Origin: OLB6 sp964620125
Lineage (GTDB): Bacteria; Bacteroidota; Ignavibacteria; Kapaibacteriales; Kapaibacteriaceae
NCBI GenBank assembly: GCA_964620125.1
Contig: CAZUGQ010000007.1
Span: 1 to 64,000 of the forward strand
DNA: 64,000 nucleotides
Direction of reading: 5' to 3'
Shown one piece after another: positions 54,385 to 63,822 of the stretch. How positions within the stretch are numbered: position 1 is the first letter of the stretch; each line of letters begins with the position of its first letter. The notes under the pieces were generated by a model. It was not told the DNA's origin and ran no database searches. It saw nothing but the letters and a program-made list of their open reading frames with translations. Made by a program: the position numbers and the translations under genes.

Positions 54385-56007
54385 CTACTGTAGCTGGGCG
54401 ATCTTTTTCGCCTCGTCGAATAATTCCAAGGACTTCTTGGTTTGAGCATCTATCTGCAGCATCACTGCGGTGTACCCGTTGTTGTTAAAGATGGCCCGAC
54501 CTATTTGGGCCTTCACAACGGTCTTGAGGAAACGTTCGTCAAAGGCATATTCGTCTGCCTTCCACTCAATGCTGTCCTGTTTTGCAAAGTCGCGCATAAT
54601 GTCCATGTCTGCTTCACTTACAGAGAAGCTTTTCAGGAACTTGGACAAATTCCCTTCATAAGCAGAACGTATTTCACGACCTCGTTGCTTCATAATCTGG
54701 TCAGCCGTCTTCCAGAAGAGATTTCGTGCACGAAGCTTTCGGGCAAGTAGGCCGATGGTGTCGGACTTAACGATGTAGTCAGGTGTAATACCACCACCGC
54801 CATATACCGTGCGACCTTTGGAGGTTTTGTACTTGGGCCTCGTATTCACATTGTCGTCCGACACATCTTGCTGGTGTTCGATGTTATCGCCCTCAGCTCC
54901 CTCTTCTCGTCCTTCGCCGCTGTAATAAGCTTCTTTGTCCTTGTATGGACGCTGTATGAGTCTGCCTGAAGGAGTATAGTATCGAGAAACCGTTAGTCGA
55001 ATGGCGGATCCATCACCGAGTGGGTACTGGCGTTGTACGAGCCCCTTTCCAAAAGAAGTCTGACCAACAACGATTCCTCGATCAAGGTCTTGCACAGCAC
55101 CTGACACGATTTCGCTTGCTGAAGCTGAACCACCGTTGATCATCACCACCAAGGGAATGTTTTCGAGCTCTCCCATGCTAGTGGCAATCATGTCTTCGTC
55201 GAACTCAGGTCGGCGCCCCTTGGTATATACGATTTTCTTTCCGTCCGCGATAAACTCGTCGGCAATGCGGTATGCTTGATCCAAGTAGCCGCCAGGATTG
55301 CCACGCAAGTCCAACAGCAGTTTTTTCATGCCTTGCGCCCGTAGGTTACGCGCTGCAGTTACAATCTCGTCATGTGTTGTAGCACTAAACCTGTTGGCAG
55401 TGATATACCCAACGTCCGTTCCGTCGATGATAAACGATGCGTCGACTGAATTGAGTGGAATCTTGTCGCGCGTGATGTCGAATGCCAGCAACTCCTGCTC
55501 GCCTGCTCTGCGGATATGAACACGAACCTTAGTACCCTTCGGGCCGCGCAACTTCTTTGGTACGGTGCTGCGGGTAAGGCCTATAGCTGTTGAGTCGTCA
55601 ATCCGAACAATCTTGTCGCCAGCAAGAATTCCCAATGCCTCGCTTGGACCACCAGCGATGGGTGATACGATGGTTATGGTATCGTTGATAATGTCGAACT
55701 CTACACCGATACCCTCGAACGAGCCGGAGAATTCCTCCTCTACACGCTCCATTTCCTTGGCGGGTATGTACACCGAGTGCGGATCCAGTTCCTCGAGCAT
55801 TCCACGTAGGGCAGCTTCGGTAAGCTTTTGCGTGTCTACTTCCTCAACGTATCCTTTGGCTGCCAAAGAAAGCACCTCACTGAACTTTCGTGCCTGCTCA
55901 AATACGGAATCACCACTTACGGCGGGTTGTACGTAGAACGCCAATCCAATGCCAACGGCAATGGATACGAGAACAAGGGCGGTTAGCCGAGATGGATTCA
56001 TCTTCAT
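54385..56007 (-). CDS. Carboxyl-terminal processing protease (S41)
   Basis: 540 residues. An N-terminal membrane anchor (LTALVLVSIAVGIGLAFYV), then LDPHSVYIPAKEM, a PDZ domain (FEGIGVEFDIINDTITIVS to GDKIVRID) and the S41 core: LLLDLRGNPGGYLDQA, MINGGSASASEIVSGA (nucleophile Ser) and VGQTSFGKGLVQ (Lys base). A C-terminal extension of ~150 residues is common in Bacteroidota. Trims or degrades periplasmic proteins. The gene precedes the DUF3108 and kinase genes in one run. Confidence 0.94.
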   Translation of the reverse strand: MKMNPSRLTALVLVSIAVGIGLAFYVQPAVSGDSVFEQARKFSEVLSLAAKGYVEEVDTQKLTEAALRGMLEELDPHSVYIPAKEMERVEEEFSGSFEGIGVEFDIINDTITIVSPIAGGPSEALGILAGDKIVRIDDSTAIGLTRSTVPKKLRGPKGTKVRVHIRRAGEQELLAFDITRDKIPLNSVDASFIIDGTDVGYITANRFSATTHDEIVTAARNLRAQGMKKLLLDLRGNPGGYLDQAYRIADEFIADGKKIVYTKGRRPEFDEDMIATSMGELENIPLVVMINGGSASASEIVSGAVQDLDRGIVVGQTSFGKGLVQRQYPLGDGSAIRLTVSRYYTPSGRLIQRPYKDKEAYYSGEGREEGAEGDNIEHQQDVSDDNVNTRPKYKTSKGRTVYGGGGITPDYIVKSDTIGLLARKLRARNLFWKTADQIMKQRGREIRSAYEGNLSKFLKSFSVSEADMDIMRDFAKQDSIEWKADEYAFDERFLKTVVKAQIGRAIFNNNGYTAVMLQIDAQTKKSLELFDEAKKIAQLQ

Positions 56008-56103
56008 GCGGTTTTATCGGAAGTAGGCTGCAAAACTACAATTAGCCTGATGCGTAGCCACCTGACGTACAGCCAAAGGGGCCAGTGTACCTCGGGCTAC
56101 GCT

Positions 56104-59100
56104 CTACCTAACCACAACGCTCGAGGTTTCAGTTCCCCCATCATGCACGGCGATAAGCAGGTACGTGCCCTGAGCCATGTGGCGAACATCCAATTGGAAG
56201 TCTGAGCTAGCGCCGCCACGCCAGGTTCTGCGCGAAATCAAAGCCCCCTGCACATCAACAACATCAAGCGTGAGCGCAGTCGTTGGCGTCTTCGTTCGGA
56301 TGTACAGCACATCCGTTGCGGGCAAGGGCATGGTAAGGAGCCTATTCGTGATGGAGGTGGTGTTGGCGAAGACGGGTACATCACAGCGACTAAGCCCCTG
56401 GAACGTGACTGCCTGTGCATTGCTAGCAACTTCCAGCAGCTTTGCAAGGCAGCCATTCGAGAATGCCAGCGTGTCCAGATCGGTTTGCCCGTTCACTACC
56501 AAGGGTTCATAACAAACCATCAGTGGTACACGACCTCCGGGCGGAATAGTAATGGGCAACTGATGCGCAGGTACGGAGAATAGCAGATTACGGTAAACGA
56601 ATACACTGCTTACAGTTTGGTCGAAGTACCCATAGTTGGAAAGCCAAACACTGTCGCACATCACCTCACCAAGAGGTGTACTGCCAAGTGGTACACTACT
56701 GAACCAACCTTGCTCATCAACAATTGCAAGGGTGAAGCCCGGTATCGTATCATAGATCTCGCGTCTGTTACCAGCAGAGTCCTCAGCCATGATGCCATAA
56801 ATGGCATCGTGTAGTGGATCCTGAACAACAACGGTGTAGCGGTGAACCTGCACGGATTGCGAAACGGGTTCAACTGTGCAGTTCACCAACGACGCATCGA
56901 TAACTGATGTAAACAGAATGCCGTAGTCCAGGTCTCGATCGTCACCAACAACGAGTACATGGTTGGAATCACATGGAGCTGCCGAGAGCACGGTATAGGG
57001 TGGTTCGGTGTCGGCACGAACATCCACAAGCAACCGGTATGCGGCACGCCTTACACATGTATCACCGATGTACAGCGTGTCTTCGGCAACACCGATGCTC
57101 TCTATCTGACTACATATCACCACAGCCACAGTCTCGCCAGGCTGTACCACACGTGGTAGCATCGGCTCCGTAATGGTGGCACCCAAGGCTGTTGATAGTG
57201 CGGTAATAGCGTGAGCAGTCTGCCCGTAGTTCTCGATAAGCACGGTATCACATCGCAAACGATTGATCGGAACAACCACAGAAATAGTCGCGGGTTCCAG
57301 GTCGCTACCGCGCCCAACGGCACCGATGGTATAACCAGGGATGGTGTACGTTTCTGACGATACCTGACGCACATTGTCCGTTGCCTCCACAGCAAACTGA
57401 CCATCCATATACGGATTGTTGAGTGTGGCTGTGAATCCAACAACTGATACGGGTGGAGAGAATGTATCTAGGGTCACGGTGGCGTTTACTTCGGACCCAG
57501 GCAGCACGCGAGCACTGCGGATGCGCGAGTCCCCCAGTACACTATCTGATACCACACCTCTAAAAACGCCACAGGCGGCTGACCCGGAAATCTCTGGCGG
57601 AAGTACGTCCAAAGGGCGGAATGCCATACCTCCGATGTAACCATAAGAATTTGCTTCACCGTAGCCGTACACGTAAATGCCAAACGTGGTGTCGGCTGTA
57701 ATGTGGTGAATGCCATCGGTCATGTTCACTTGCAGGTAGGAGTAATCCGTTCCACCAATAGGAAAGGCACTAACGGCGGGAAAGGGAGCTCCATCAAGCT
57801 GCAACGAGCTTACACTCGCAGTGGGAATAACAACGTTGAGGAACTGCTCAACATAAATCCGTTCGCCCTGAACAACAGTGCCACTAATGGATAGCGAATA
57901 CTCATGCGCTTGAATGCTCACAAATCGGTACGAATCCATGAATTGTTCTGCCGGCGGTACAAGCATCATGAATGGATCTCCAAGTCTGGCTCCACCAACG
58001 CCGGGAGCGCCACCCGATTTTTTAAGCATTGCCACCATCGAAGGTTTTGTTGTGCGTACCTCGGCGGCCTGCACAAGCAAACCTTCGTAAAAACTGCCTG
58101 CATTAAGATTTGCAACGGGCATTCCATCTACGAACACTTCGGTACTGTCGAAAGCAGCGATCACGCGAAACCGCGAATCACTTCCTGGCAGTTCATTACT
58201 GCTAAGTGCAAGCGGAAAAATGAACGCTGTTTTACCCCAGGTTCGAATGGGATTCATCTGTTCAATCAAACAGTCACGCGAGCCAAGGAATGACTGATCT
58301 TCAATTGGCAATACTGCGCGCTGGTGTCCACCGAATACTGCCACCGGCTTGCTAGCACGAACTTGCGTCCCCGTGAGGTCGGCAAAACGGTCAATATCTG
58401 GGTGAATCTGCACCAGGTACACCTGACCCTGATTCAGAGTTATCGTCTGTGCCTCACCTGCCTCACTCTTCATAGTGGCAGCGGTTGGCCGAAACGTCAC
58501 CGTGGTATTATCCTCTGTAGCCACAATGCAGAACTGCGATGGTGTGGAGGTGCCCTCCAGTGGAAGACCAACCGACAACCCGCCATCAATGTCGCTTGTA
58601 TAGGATGCAACAACGTAATCTTCGGCAAGAGCATCTGTTGGAAGAACAAGGAATGCTTCCGACGTGAGCACGCCCTGGTTAAGGGCATACACGGTTACAT
58701 CCGAATCCGCGGTCACGTGAATCGTGTTCTCAGCAATCTCTTCCGTTTGCATTGTGCTGAAATCGATTTGACCGCTTCGATTCCACCCAACAAGCTCGTA
58801 CGGTTTCACGTAGGTATGGAACTCGTACATCTGTGTGGGATCCGTAATCTGAAATGGTTCAACCCGCACTGCACCCGCTGCATCCTTCAAGATGATCCTG
58901 CCACGAGTGGGTTGCTCGGCGCCGATGTAGATGAACACCTCATGTTGCAGCCTCAATGCCGGGTTTTCATCCAACACATCGTACTGGTTATGAAAGTTTG
59001 GCATAAGGGCAAACCAGAAATCCCTACCCTTGCTGTCAGGCACGTCTTGCCCAAACACCGGCTGCACACACCCAACAAGTACGGTGCCGATTATCCAGCG

Positions 59101-59259
59101 CACGAAGACTTTGGCAACGGAACGTTGCGCTCTCTGGATCTCTGGTGAATCTATTGGCACCCTGTACTCCGCAGCGACGTTGATCGTGATGGAGATTGCC
59201 AGACCGACGATGGTGAAAAGAGTTTCAATTAGTTCATCGGCATATTGTAATGTACGCAA
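56104..59259 (-). CDS. IgGFc-binding-like T9SS-secreted protein
   Basis: Up to 1051 residues. A GTG at 59103 (RWIIGTVLVGCVQPVFGQ follows, a good signal peptide) may be the real start; the 52 residues before it are less convincing. Residues to ~570 match the IgGFc-binding-protein N-terminal domain of bacteria (GRDFWFALMPNFHNQYD, FLVLPTDALAEDYVVASY, KPVAVFGGHQRAVLP, GFRVIAAFDSTEV-like). Ig-like domains with repeated DTLYIGDTCVRRAAY / DTLAFSNGCLAKLLE stretches follow. The T9SS sorting domain (LTMPLPATDVLYIRTK to SSVVVR) ends it. Function in host or surface binding is inferred from the domain name only. Confidence 0.85.
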   Translation of the reverse strand: MRTLQYADELIETLFTIVGLAISITINVAAEYRVPIDSPEIQRAQRSVAKVFVRWIIGTVLVGCVQPVFGQDVPDSKGRDFWFALMPNFHNQYDVLDENPALRLQHEVFIYIGAEQPTRGRIILKDAAGAVRVEPFQITDPTQMYEFHTYVKPYELVGWNRSGQIDFSTMQTEEIAENTIHVTADSDVTVYALNQGVLTSEAFLVLPTDALAEDYVVASYTSDIDGGLSVGLPLEGTSTPSQFCIVATEDNTTVTFRPTAATMKSEAGEAQTITLNQGQVYLVQIHPDIDRFADLTGTQVRASKPVAVFGGHQRAVLPIEDQSFLGSRDCLIEQMNPIRTWGKTAFIFPLALSSNELPGSDSRFRVIAAFDSTEVFVDGMPVANLNAGSFYEGLLVQAAEVRTTKPSMVAMLKKSGGAPGVGGARLGDPFMMLVPPAEQFMDSYRFVSIQAHEYSLSISGTVVQGERIYVEQFLNVVIPTASVSSLQLDGAPFPAVSAFPIGGTDYSYLQVNMTDGIHHITADTTFGIYVYGYGEANSYGYIGGMAFRPLDVLPPEISGSAACGVFRGVVSDSVLGDSRIRSARVLPGSEVNATVTLDTFSPPVSVVGFTATLNNPYMDGQFAVEATDNVRQVSSETYTIPGYTIGAVGRGSDLEPATISVVVPINRLRCDTVLIENYGQTAHAITALSTALGATITEPMLPRVVQPGETVAVVICSQIESIGVAEDTLYIGDTCVRRAAYRLLVDVRADTEPPYTVLSAAPCDSNHVLVVGDDRDLDYGILFTSVIDASLVNCTVEPVSQSVQVHRYTVVVQDPLHDAIYGIMAEDSAGNRREIYDTIPGFTLAIVDEQGWFSSVPLGSTPLGEVMCDSVWLSNYGYFDQTVSSVFVYRNLLFSVPAHQLPITIPPGGRVPLMVCYEPLVVNGQTDLDTLAFSNGCLAKLLEVASNAQAVTFQGLSRCDVPVFANTTSITNRLLTMPLPATDVLYIRTKTPTTALTLDVVDVQGALISRRTWRGGASSDFQLDVRHMAQGTYLLIAVHDGGTETSSVVVR

Positions 59260-59285
59260 CCTAACACCAACAATCCCCCAGCTTC

Positions 59286-59816
59286 ATGCGCCGTTACACG
59301 TACTCCGAACTACTAGCTCAGCGCCTTACCGAGGAACAGGCTACCAGACTGCCCCGCCACCCGATAACTGTGGTGCTGCAGAACGTTCGAAGTTTGTACA
59401 ACGTAGGAAGCATTTTTCGATCAGCTGACGCATTTCGAATCCAGAAACTCATCCTCGCTGGGTACACGCCATCGCCCCCTTCCGCAGAGATCAGCAAGAC
59501 GGCCTTGGGGTCGGTTAACACGGTGCCGTTCCTTCATGCACCTTCCATTCACTCTGCATTGGATGAATTGTTGGAAGGGGGCTGGAGGCTCTGCGCAGTG
59601 GAGCTGGCAACTCCATCCAGACAAATGAGTGCTATAACACCGGAGATGTATCCACTGGCACTGATACTTGGCAACGAACTTACTGGTGTTACCGAGGATG
59701 TTCTTGACAGGTGTAGCCTTGCCGTGCACATTCCGATGTACGGCGTTAAACACAGCCTGAATGTTGCCGTTGCTGCTGGAATAGCCATGTACGAAGCCGT
59801 GCGGTTGATGCCGTAA
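59286..59816 (+). CDS. SpoU/TrmH-family RNA methyltransferase
   Basis: 176 residues of the SPOUT class: motif 1 NVRSLYNVGSIFRSADAFRI, motif 2 LALILGNELTGVTEDVL and motif 3 IPMYGVKHSLNVAVAAGIA, which form the trefoil-knot SAM site. It is short and lacks an N-terminal RNA-binding domain, like TrmL or small TrmH proteins. The target nucleotide is not predictable; ribose 2'-O-methylation in tRNA or rRNA is the family reaction. Confidence 0.92.
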   Translation: MRRYTYSELLAQRLTEEQATRLPRHPITVVLQNVRSLYNVGSIFRSADAFRIQKLILAGYTPSPPSAEISKTALGSVNTVPFLHAPSIHSALDELLEGGWRLCAVELATPSRQMSAITPEMYPLALILGNELTGVTEDVLDRCSLAVHIPMYGVKHSLNVAVAAGIAMYEAVRLMP

Positions 59817-59824
59817 CTTTAGGC

Positions 59825-60628
59825 ATGCGCATAGCCATTCCGGACCATCCGCTCGTTGCACCGCTGGTGCAAAACGCTGTCGGCGTTTGTGAACGTCTGG
59901 GCTGGACGTTGCTCCGCGTTTCTGCTGACCAAGCCGAGGATATGCTCGCAACAAACCGAGCTGACGTTGCCCTCGTTAGCCCGCTTGCTTATGGCAAGGC
60001 ATCAGGTATCGTTGAATACAACATCGTTCCAAACACCTGTGTAGCGCTTTCGGAGTATACCGCTACGATGGGGATCATCTTCCCACATGATGTGGCATCG
60101 ATTCGTAAGATCGGTGCTGAAAACCCAAACAACTTTCTTGTGGTTATCGGAGCTTTGATGTTGCGCGAGCGTTACGAGGCTTCGGCAGAGCCAGTACTTC
60201 GAATACCATCAGAATCGACGGCACGTGAATCAGCAGTAACGGTTGACTGTATCATCGGTGAACCGCAGTCATCGTCTCGAAACGCTCTGCTGGACGTAAG
60301 TGAGGAGTTCTACGACTTCGTGGAAAGCCCTCTTCCCGTTTTTCTCTGGGTATGCAGACTTGACGGTGAAACAGACAAGCTTTCCGAAGCAATACAGTCG
60401 ATGGCCAATCGAGATCTACCTGAAGTTGTTGTTACCGAGCAGATTCCACTGTACGGCGACTCTTTCCCACGTGAAGGCAAAATTCTGTACCGGTGGTCGG
60501 ACGACGTAGAAGAAGGACTCACTGCCGTTTTGAACCTCCTCTACTTTCACCAAACCCTCAACAACCTTCCAGAAATCAAACTGCTCCCTTCGGAGTTTTC
60601 AACGGATGATCACTCACCAACACAATAA
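59825..60628 (+). CDS. MqnA/MqnD-type (DUF178) protein
   Basis: 267 residues with a periplasmic-binding-protein-like fold in a cytosolic protein: RADVALVSPLAYGKASGIV and EYNIVPNTCVALS recall the core of futalosine-pathway enzymes MqnA and MqnD. The N-terminal PYLNxxP-type motif of MqnA is replaced by AIPDHPLVAPL, so the reaction (chorismate dehydratase) is not certain. It lies 8 bp after the methyltransferase gene and 8 bp before the transaldolase gene, in a five-gene run. Confidence 0.55.
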   Translation: MRIAIPDHPLVAPLVQNAVGVCERLGWTLLRVSADQAEDMLATNRADVALVSPLAYGKASGIVEYNIVPNTCVALSEYTATMGIIFPHDVASIRKIGAENPNNFLVVIGALMLRERYEASAEPVLRIPSESTARESAVTVDCIIGEPQSSSRNALLDVSEEFYDFVESPLPVFLWVCRLDGETDKLSEAIQSMANRDLPEVVVTEQIPLYGDSFPREGKILYRWSDDVEEGLTAVLNLLYFHQTLNNLPEIKLLPSEFSTDDHSPTQ

Positions 60629-60636
60629 CACCAGCC

Positions 60637-61296
60637 ATGCAACTCTACGTAGACAGTGCCAACCTTAAGGACATTCGTCATGCAGCCTCGCTGGGCTTCA
60701 TCAGCGGCGTAACCACCAACCCTTCTCTCCTTGCGAAGGAAGATCCATCATTGGACATCAAGGAGCTTATCCTTGATATTCACAGAACCGTTGGCGGGCA
60801 TGTAAGTGTGGAAGTTGTTAGTACGGATACCGATGGCATGCTTCGTGAAGCTGACGACATCCTCAGCTGGTTCCCAGATGCCACCATCAAGATCCCGTTC
60901 ATACCCGCCGGACTTGCTGCAGTACGCGAGCTCTCCAACCGTGATATTCCAACGAACGTTACGCTGTGCTTCACCGCTCTGCAGGCTCTTGTAGCTGCCA
61001 ATGCTGGTGCCACCTATGTAAGCATCTTTCTTGGCAGGCTGGATGATATAGGAACCGATGGTGTGCAGGCTATTGAAGACGCTGCGGAGATATGGGACGT
61101 TCATCAACTTGATGCCATTATCATTGCCGCATCTCTCAGACATCCAATGCATGTACTGGCCTGTGCCAAGGCTGGGGCACACATCGCAACGGTTCCATAC
61201 AAAGTGTTGCTGCAATGCCTGAATCACCCACTCACTGACAAGGGGCTTGAGGCATTCCTGGCTGATGCTCAAAGGATGAATGCGGCAAAGGCATGA
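60637..61296 (+). CDS. Transaldolase, small FSA/TalC type
   Basis: 219 residues, the short transaldolase class: MQLYVDSANLKDIRHAASLG, ISGVTTNPSLLAKE, ATIKIPFIPAGLAAV with the Schiff-base Lys in KIP, NVTLCFTALQALVAANAGA and YVSIFLGRLDDIG. It acts in the non-oxidative pentose phosphate pathway, or as fructose-6-phosphate aldolase. The stop overlaps the next ATG (ATGATG). Confidence 0.93.
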   Translation: MQLYVDSANLKDIRHAASLGFISGVTTNPSLLAKEDPSLDIKELILDIHRTVGGHVSVEVVSTDTDGMLREADDILSWFPDATIKIPFIPAGLAAVRELSNRDIPTNVTLCFTALQALVAANAGATYVSIFLGRLDDIGTDGVQAIEDAAEIWDVHQLDAIIIAASLRHPMHVLACAKAGAHIATVPYKVLLQCLNHPLTDKGLEAFLADAQRMNAAKA

Positions 61297-61784
61297 TGTT
61301 CACAACCATCCTTGTCTGGACACTTCTTGCTGCATTTCCCTCCCAGCCCAAGAGCATTGGTCTGCAGGCAATGCCGTTTACGCTCCAAGACCAGTTTGAA
61401 AATGAATGGAAATGGGAAAACCACTGGAAGGGTAAACCCGTTGTCCTGGTACTGAGCGACTGGAAAGGCAGTGACTACACTACAGCGTGGACTGACCCAC
61501 TTACCCAGCGGTTCAAGGATAAAGTTCAGTTTGTTGCCGTTGCTGATGTATCCCTTGCACCTTCCTTCGTTCACGGCCTCATACGTTCGCGCTTTCGTGA
61601 TGCCTATTCGTACTCCATCCTTCTGGACTGGGAGGGTGATGTGTGCCGCTATTATAAAATGCAGGAAGGTTTGCCCAACGTGTTGTTCATTGACGGAAGT
61701 GGCCAGGTCCGTTTGCATACGTGGGGCAAAGGATCGAAGGATCATGTTGAGACCTTTGCCACTCAACTGGAAAGAATGCTCTAG
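61293..61784 (+). CDS. Exported thioredoxin-fold protein without CxxC
   Basis: 163 residues. MMFTTILVWTLLAAFPSQ is a short signal-like segment. PFTLQDQFENEWKWENHWKG and KPVVLVLSDWKGSDYTTAW follow the redoxin pattern, but the position of CxxC reads WKGSDY, so no redox-active pair exists. GLPNVLFIDGSGQVRLHTWG gives the cis-Pro strand. It may bind a partner or act as a chaperone. It overlaps the transaldolase gene and directly precedes the TetR gene (ATG one base after the stop). Confidence 0.75.
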   Translation: MMFTTILVWTLLAAFPSQPKSIGLQAMPFTLQDQFENEWKWENHWKGKPVVLVLSDWKGSDYTTAWTDPLTQRFKDKVQFVAVADVSLAPSFVHGLIRSRFRDAYSYSILLDWEGDVCRYYKMQEGLPNVLFIDGSGQVRLHTWGKGSKDHVETFATQLERML

Positions 61785-62444
61785 ATGCCGACAATCGTAG
61801 ACAAGGACAAGAAGCGGCTTGACATCATCAATGCCGCCGCCAACGTTTTTGCACAGGCGGGCTATCACTCTTCCACGATACAGGACATTGCCAACAAGGC
61901 AGAGATTGGCAAGGGCACCGTATACGAATACTTCCGAACCAAGGAAGACCTGTTCCTTGCAGTGTACGATGTATGGATGAGTCAGTACGAAAACATCGTT
62001 CGGCAGCGAGTAGCCGCCGCCTCCGACGCACTTGCCAAGGTTGATGCAGTGCGAGAGAGTGCCGTTGAGTTTTATCGGCAGCGCGCTGCCCAAGCCCCCT
62101 TACTTCTTGAGTTCTGGGCACATGCCTTGCGCACTGACAATCCAGCCTTCCTTGAGCGCATCAACAGCACAAGGCGCTTTCTTCGGGAACTTGGTGAACA
62201 GCTTACGATGGAACTCGTAGCTGCCAACTGGTTCACATCCGTTGATGCATCTGCATTTGCGCTTCTCGAAGCGGGGATCAGTGATGGCATCTTTCTTACG
62301 TGGGTGCTTGACGGTCAGACGTTCCCACTCGAAAAAGCCTATACGTTCAGGCAAAGTCTTATCGGGCTCGGACTTCTCTCTGATGATGCACGTGCTGCGC
62401 TTGGTTCAAAACTCACTATCAAGTTGGAAAGGGGCTTGAAATAA
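61785..62444 (+). CDS. TetR-family transcriptional regulator
   Basis: 219 residues. N-terminal helix-turn-helix: RLDIINAAANVFAQAGYHSS and TIQDIANKAEIGKGTVYEYF, then RTKEDLFLAVYD; the C-terminal ligand domain is of the TetR_C type. The gene is last in the run trmH-mqnA-like-tal-thioredoxin-like-tetR and may control it or a fatty-acid/efflux gene elsewhere. I found no obvious palindromic operator ahead of the run. Confidence 0.92.
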   Translation: MPTIVDKDKKRLDIINAAANVFAQAGYHSSTIQDIANKAEIGKGTVYEYFRTKEDLFLAVYDVWMSQYENIVRQRVAAASDALAKVDAVRESAVEFYRQRAAQAPLLLEFWAHALRTDNPAFLERINSTRRFLRELGEQLTMELVAANWFTSVDASAFALLEAGISDGIFLTWVLDGQTFPLEKAYTFRQSLIGLGLLSDDARAALGSKLTIKLERGLK

Positions 62445-62508
62445 CGCTGGTGAGTCACGTGCACACTTGCGTTCGCGAGTCCGCGTGAGTTCGATTACGT
62501 TGAGAATG

Positions 62509-63741
62509 TTATATCACCAGTATCAAGCCTACTACCGCATACGCAGCCCACATGAAGCGCTGCTTCCACGTAGCAGCCCACGGCTGACGTGCACACCAGT
62601 CAAACAGCCAGGCCATTGCCAGTGTGAGCACGATGATGCACAATGCCGCCACCATGCTTGCACCAATGGACAAGGAATGGTAATGCGTACGACCAATGCT
62701 TGATACCCAAGGCGTTCCGAACAACAGCACTAGATGGATTACATAGATCCAGAGCGACTTGGTTCCGAACACGGTGTACCACTTGCGCAGTGACCAGGTT
62801 CGTTCCAGCACCCAGACTGCCGTGCTAAACACGACTAACACCACGCCAACTCTACGAATGAACAGTGGAATGCTCATTGGTCCCTCCAACTCGGCGTTTG
62901 AAACGCCTGCCATCACAAGTCCTGCTTGGAGTGCTAGACCTGCTAGTGCGATAACACTTCCATATCGCCAACCCATACGCATCAGAACAGAGTCGCGCGT
63001 GGCTGCTGGAGCAACAGCAAGGCGTGAACCAATAAAGAGACCAACGAAGAAATAGGCACTGAACGGAAAGATGGGAAATAGCGACCCGGTGGAGGTGTTT
63101 ACGTAGGCACGAATGAATGCTGGCATATCGTTCAATACTGCAAGATGCTGCATCAGCGGTGTTGCAAGAACGATGACAACTGCCGTGATCAGTGCACGTT
63201 GGCCCAGTTGATGCACACTTCGTGTTGACGAAGCAATCACGGCAAGCAGCAGAATCGTAACGCCGGTGAGGTGGAGGATATTCACGGCAAGAAATCCATT
63301 CCATACAGGCTGCGGCACATAGGGAAGATCCCAAACACTGCTGGCTGGAAACATCATGAAGTAACCGATACCCATGATGGTAAATGCCCACCGAATACGC
63401 TTATTCAGCACATCCTCGCGCACGCGTCCGTCCTTCTCACGTTTGGTTGCAAAGGCATGAACGGCACCCGACACCATGAGAAAGATTGGTGCTGTAAAGC
63501 CACGAATTACATGCCACACGTTCCAAGGGAATTCCGTGAGCACGAGTTCTGTTCTCACCGCCAGCGCGTCGATCACATGCCCCTGCATCATGAACACCAT
63601 TGCCACAAATCGCGCCAGGTCCAGTGCATACAACCGTCCATCGGATACGCGAACACGCTCGGTTGCCGAAGCTCGGCTCAAGCCAAGCCATTCTAGTGGC
63701 AGTGCAACTGCACTGCGCATGATCAGGATAAGTTCAGACAC
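62509..63741 (-). CDS. Membrane acyltransferase, HGSNAT-like
   Basis: 410 residues (403 from the second ATG at 63720). LYALDLARFVAMVFMMQGHVID at the N-terminus has the L-D-x-x-R and His of the HGSNAT/acyltransferase_3 clan, then VIRGFTAPIFLMVSGAVHAF and around ten membrane segments to the C-terminus. It probably acylates an envelope sugar or lipid. It is related in fold to the protein at 21.4 kb (RAVAVLWMIQVHVTNR) but clearly divergent. Convergent with tetR, divergent from the carotenoid-like gene. Confidence 0.78.
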   Translation of the reverse strand: MSELILIMRSAVALPLEWLGLSRASATERVRVSDGRLYALDLARFVAMVFMMQGHVIDALAVRTELVLTEFPWNVWHVIRGFTAPIFLMVSGAVHAFATKREKDGRVREDVLNKRIRWAFTIMGIGYFMMFPASSVWDLPYVPQPVWNGFLAVNILHLTGVTILLLAVIASSTRSVHQLGQRALITAVVIVLATPLMQHLAVLNDMPAFIRAYVNTSTGSLFPIFPFSAYFFVGLFIGSRLAVAPAATRDSVLMRMGWRYGSVIALAGLALQAGLVMAGVSNAELEGPMSIPLFIRRVGVVLVVFSTAVWVLERTWSLRKWYTVFGTKSLWIYVIHLVLLFGTPWVSSIGRTHYHSLSIGASMVAALCIIVLTLAMAWLFDWCARQPWAATWKQRFMWAAYAVVGLILVI

Positions 63742-63822
63742 AGTAGTGCAAATTCGCTGACGTTAACAGTAGTTCCACATGAACTGAAATTCACCGTTCC
63801 TTCACCCAGGTAGTATTGCCTC

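Noticed and set aside
62447..62520. CTGGTGA and TCACCAG inverted repeat between tetR and the acyltransferase
   Set aside because: The arms are 60 bp apart and only 7 bp long; no good terminator or operator can be argued.
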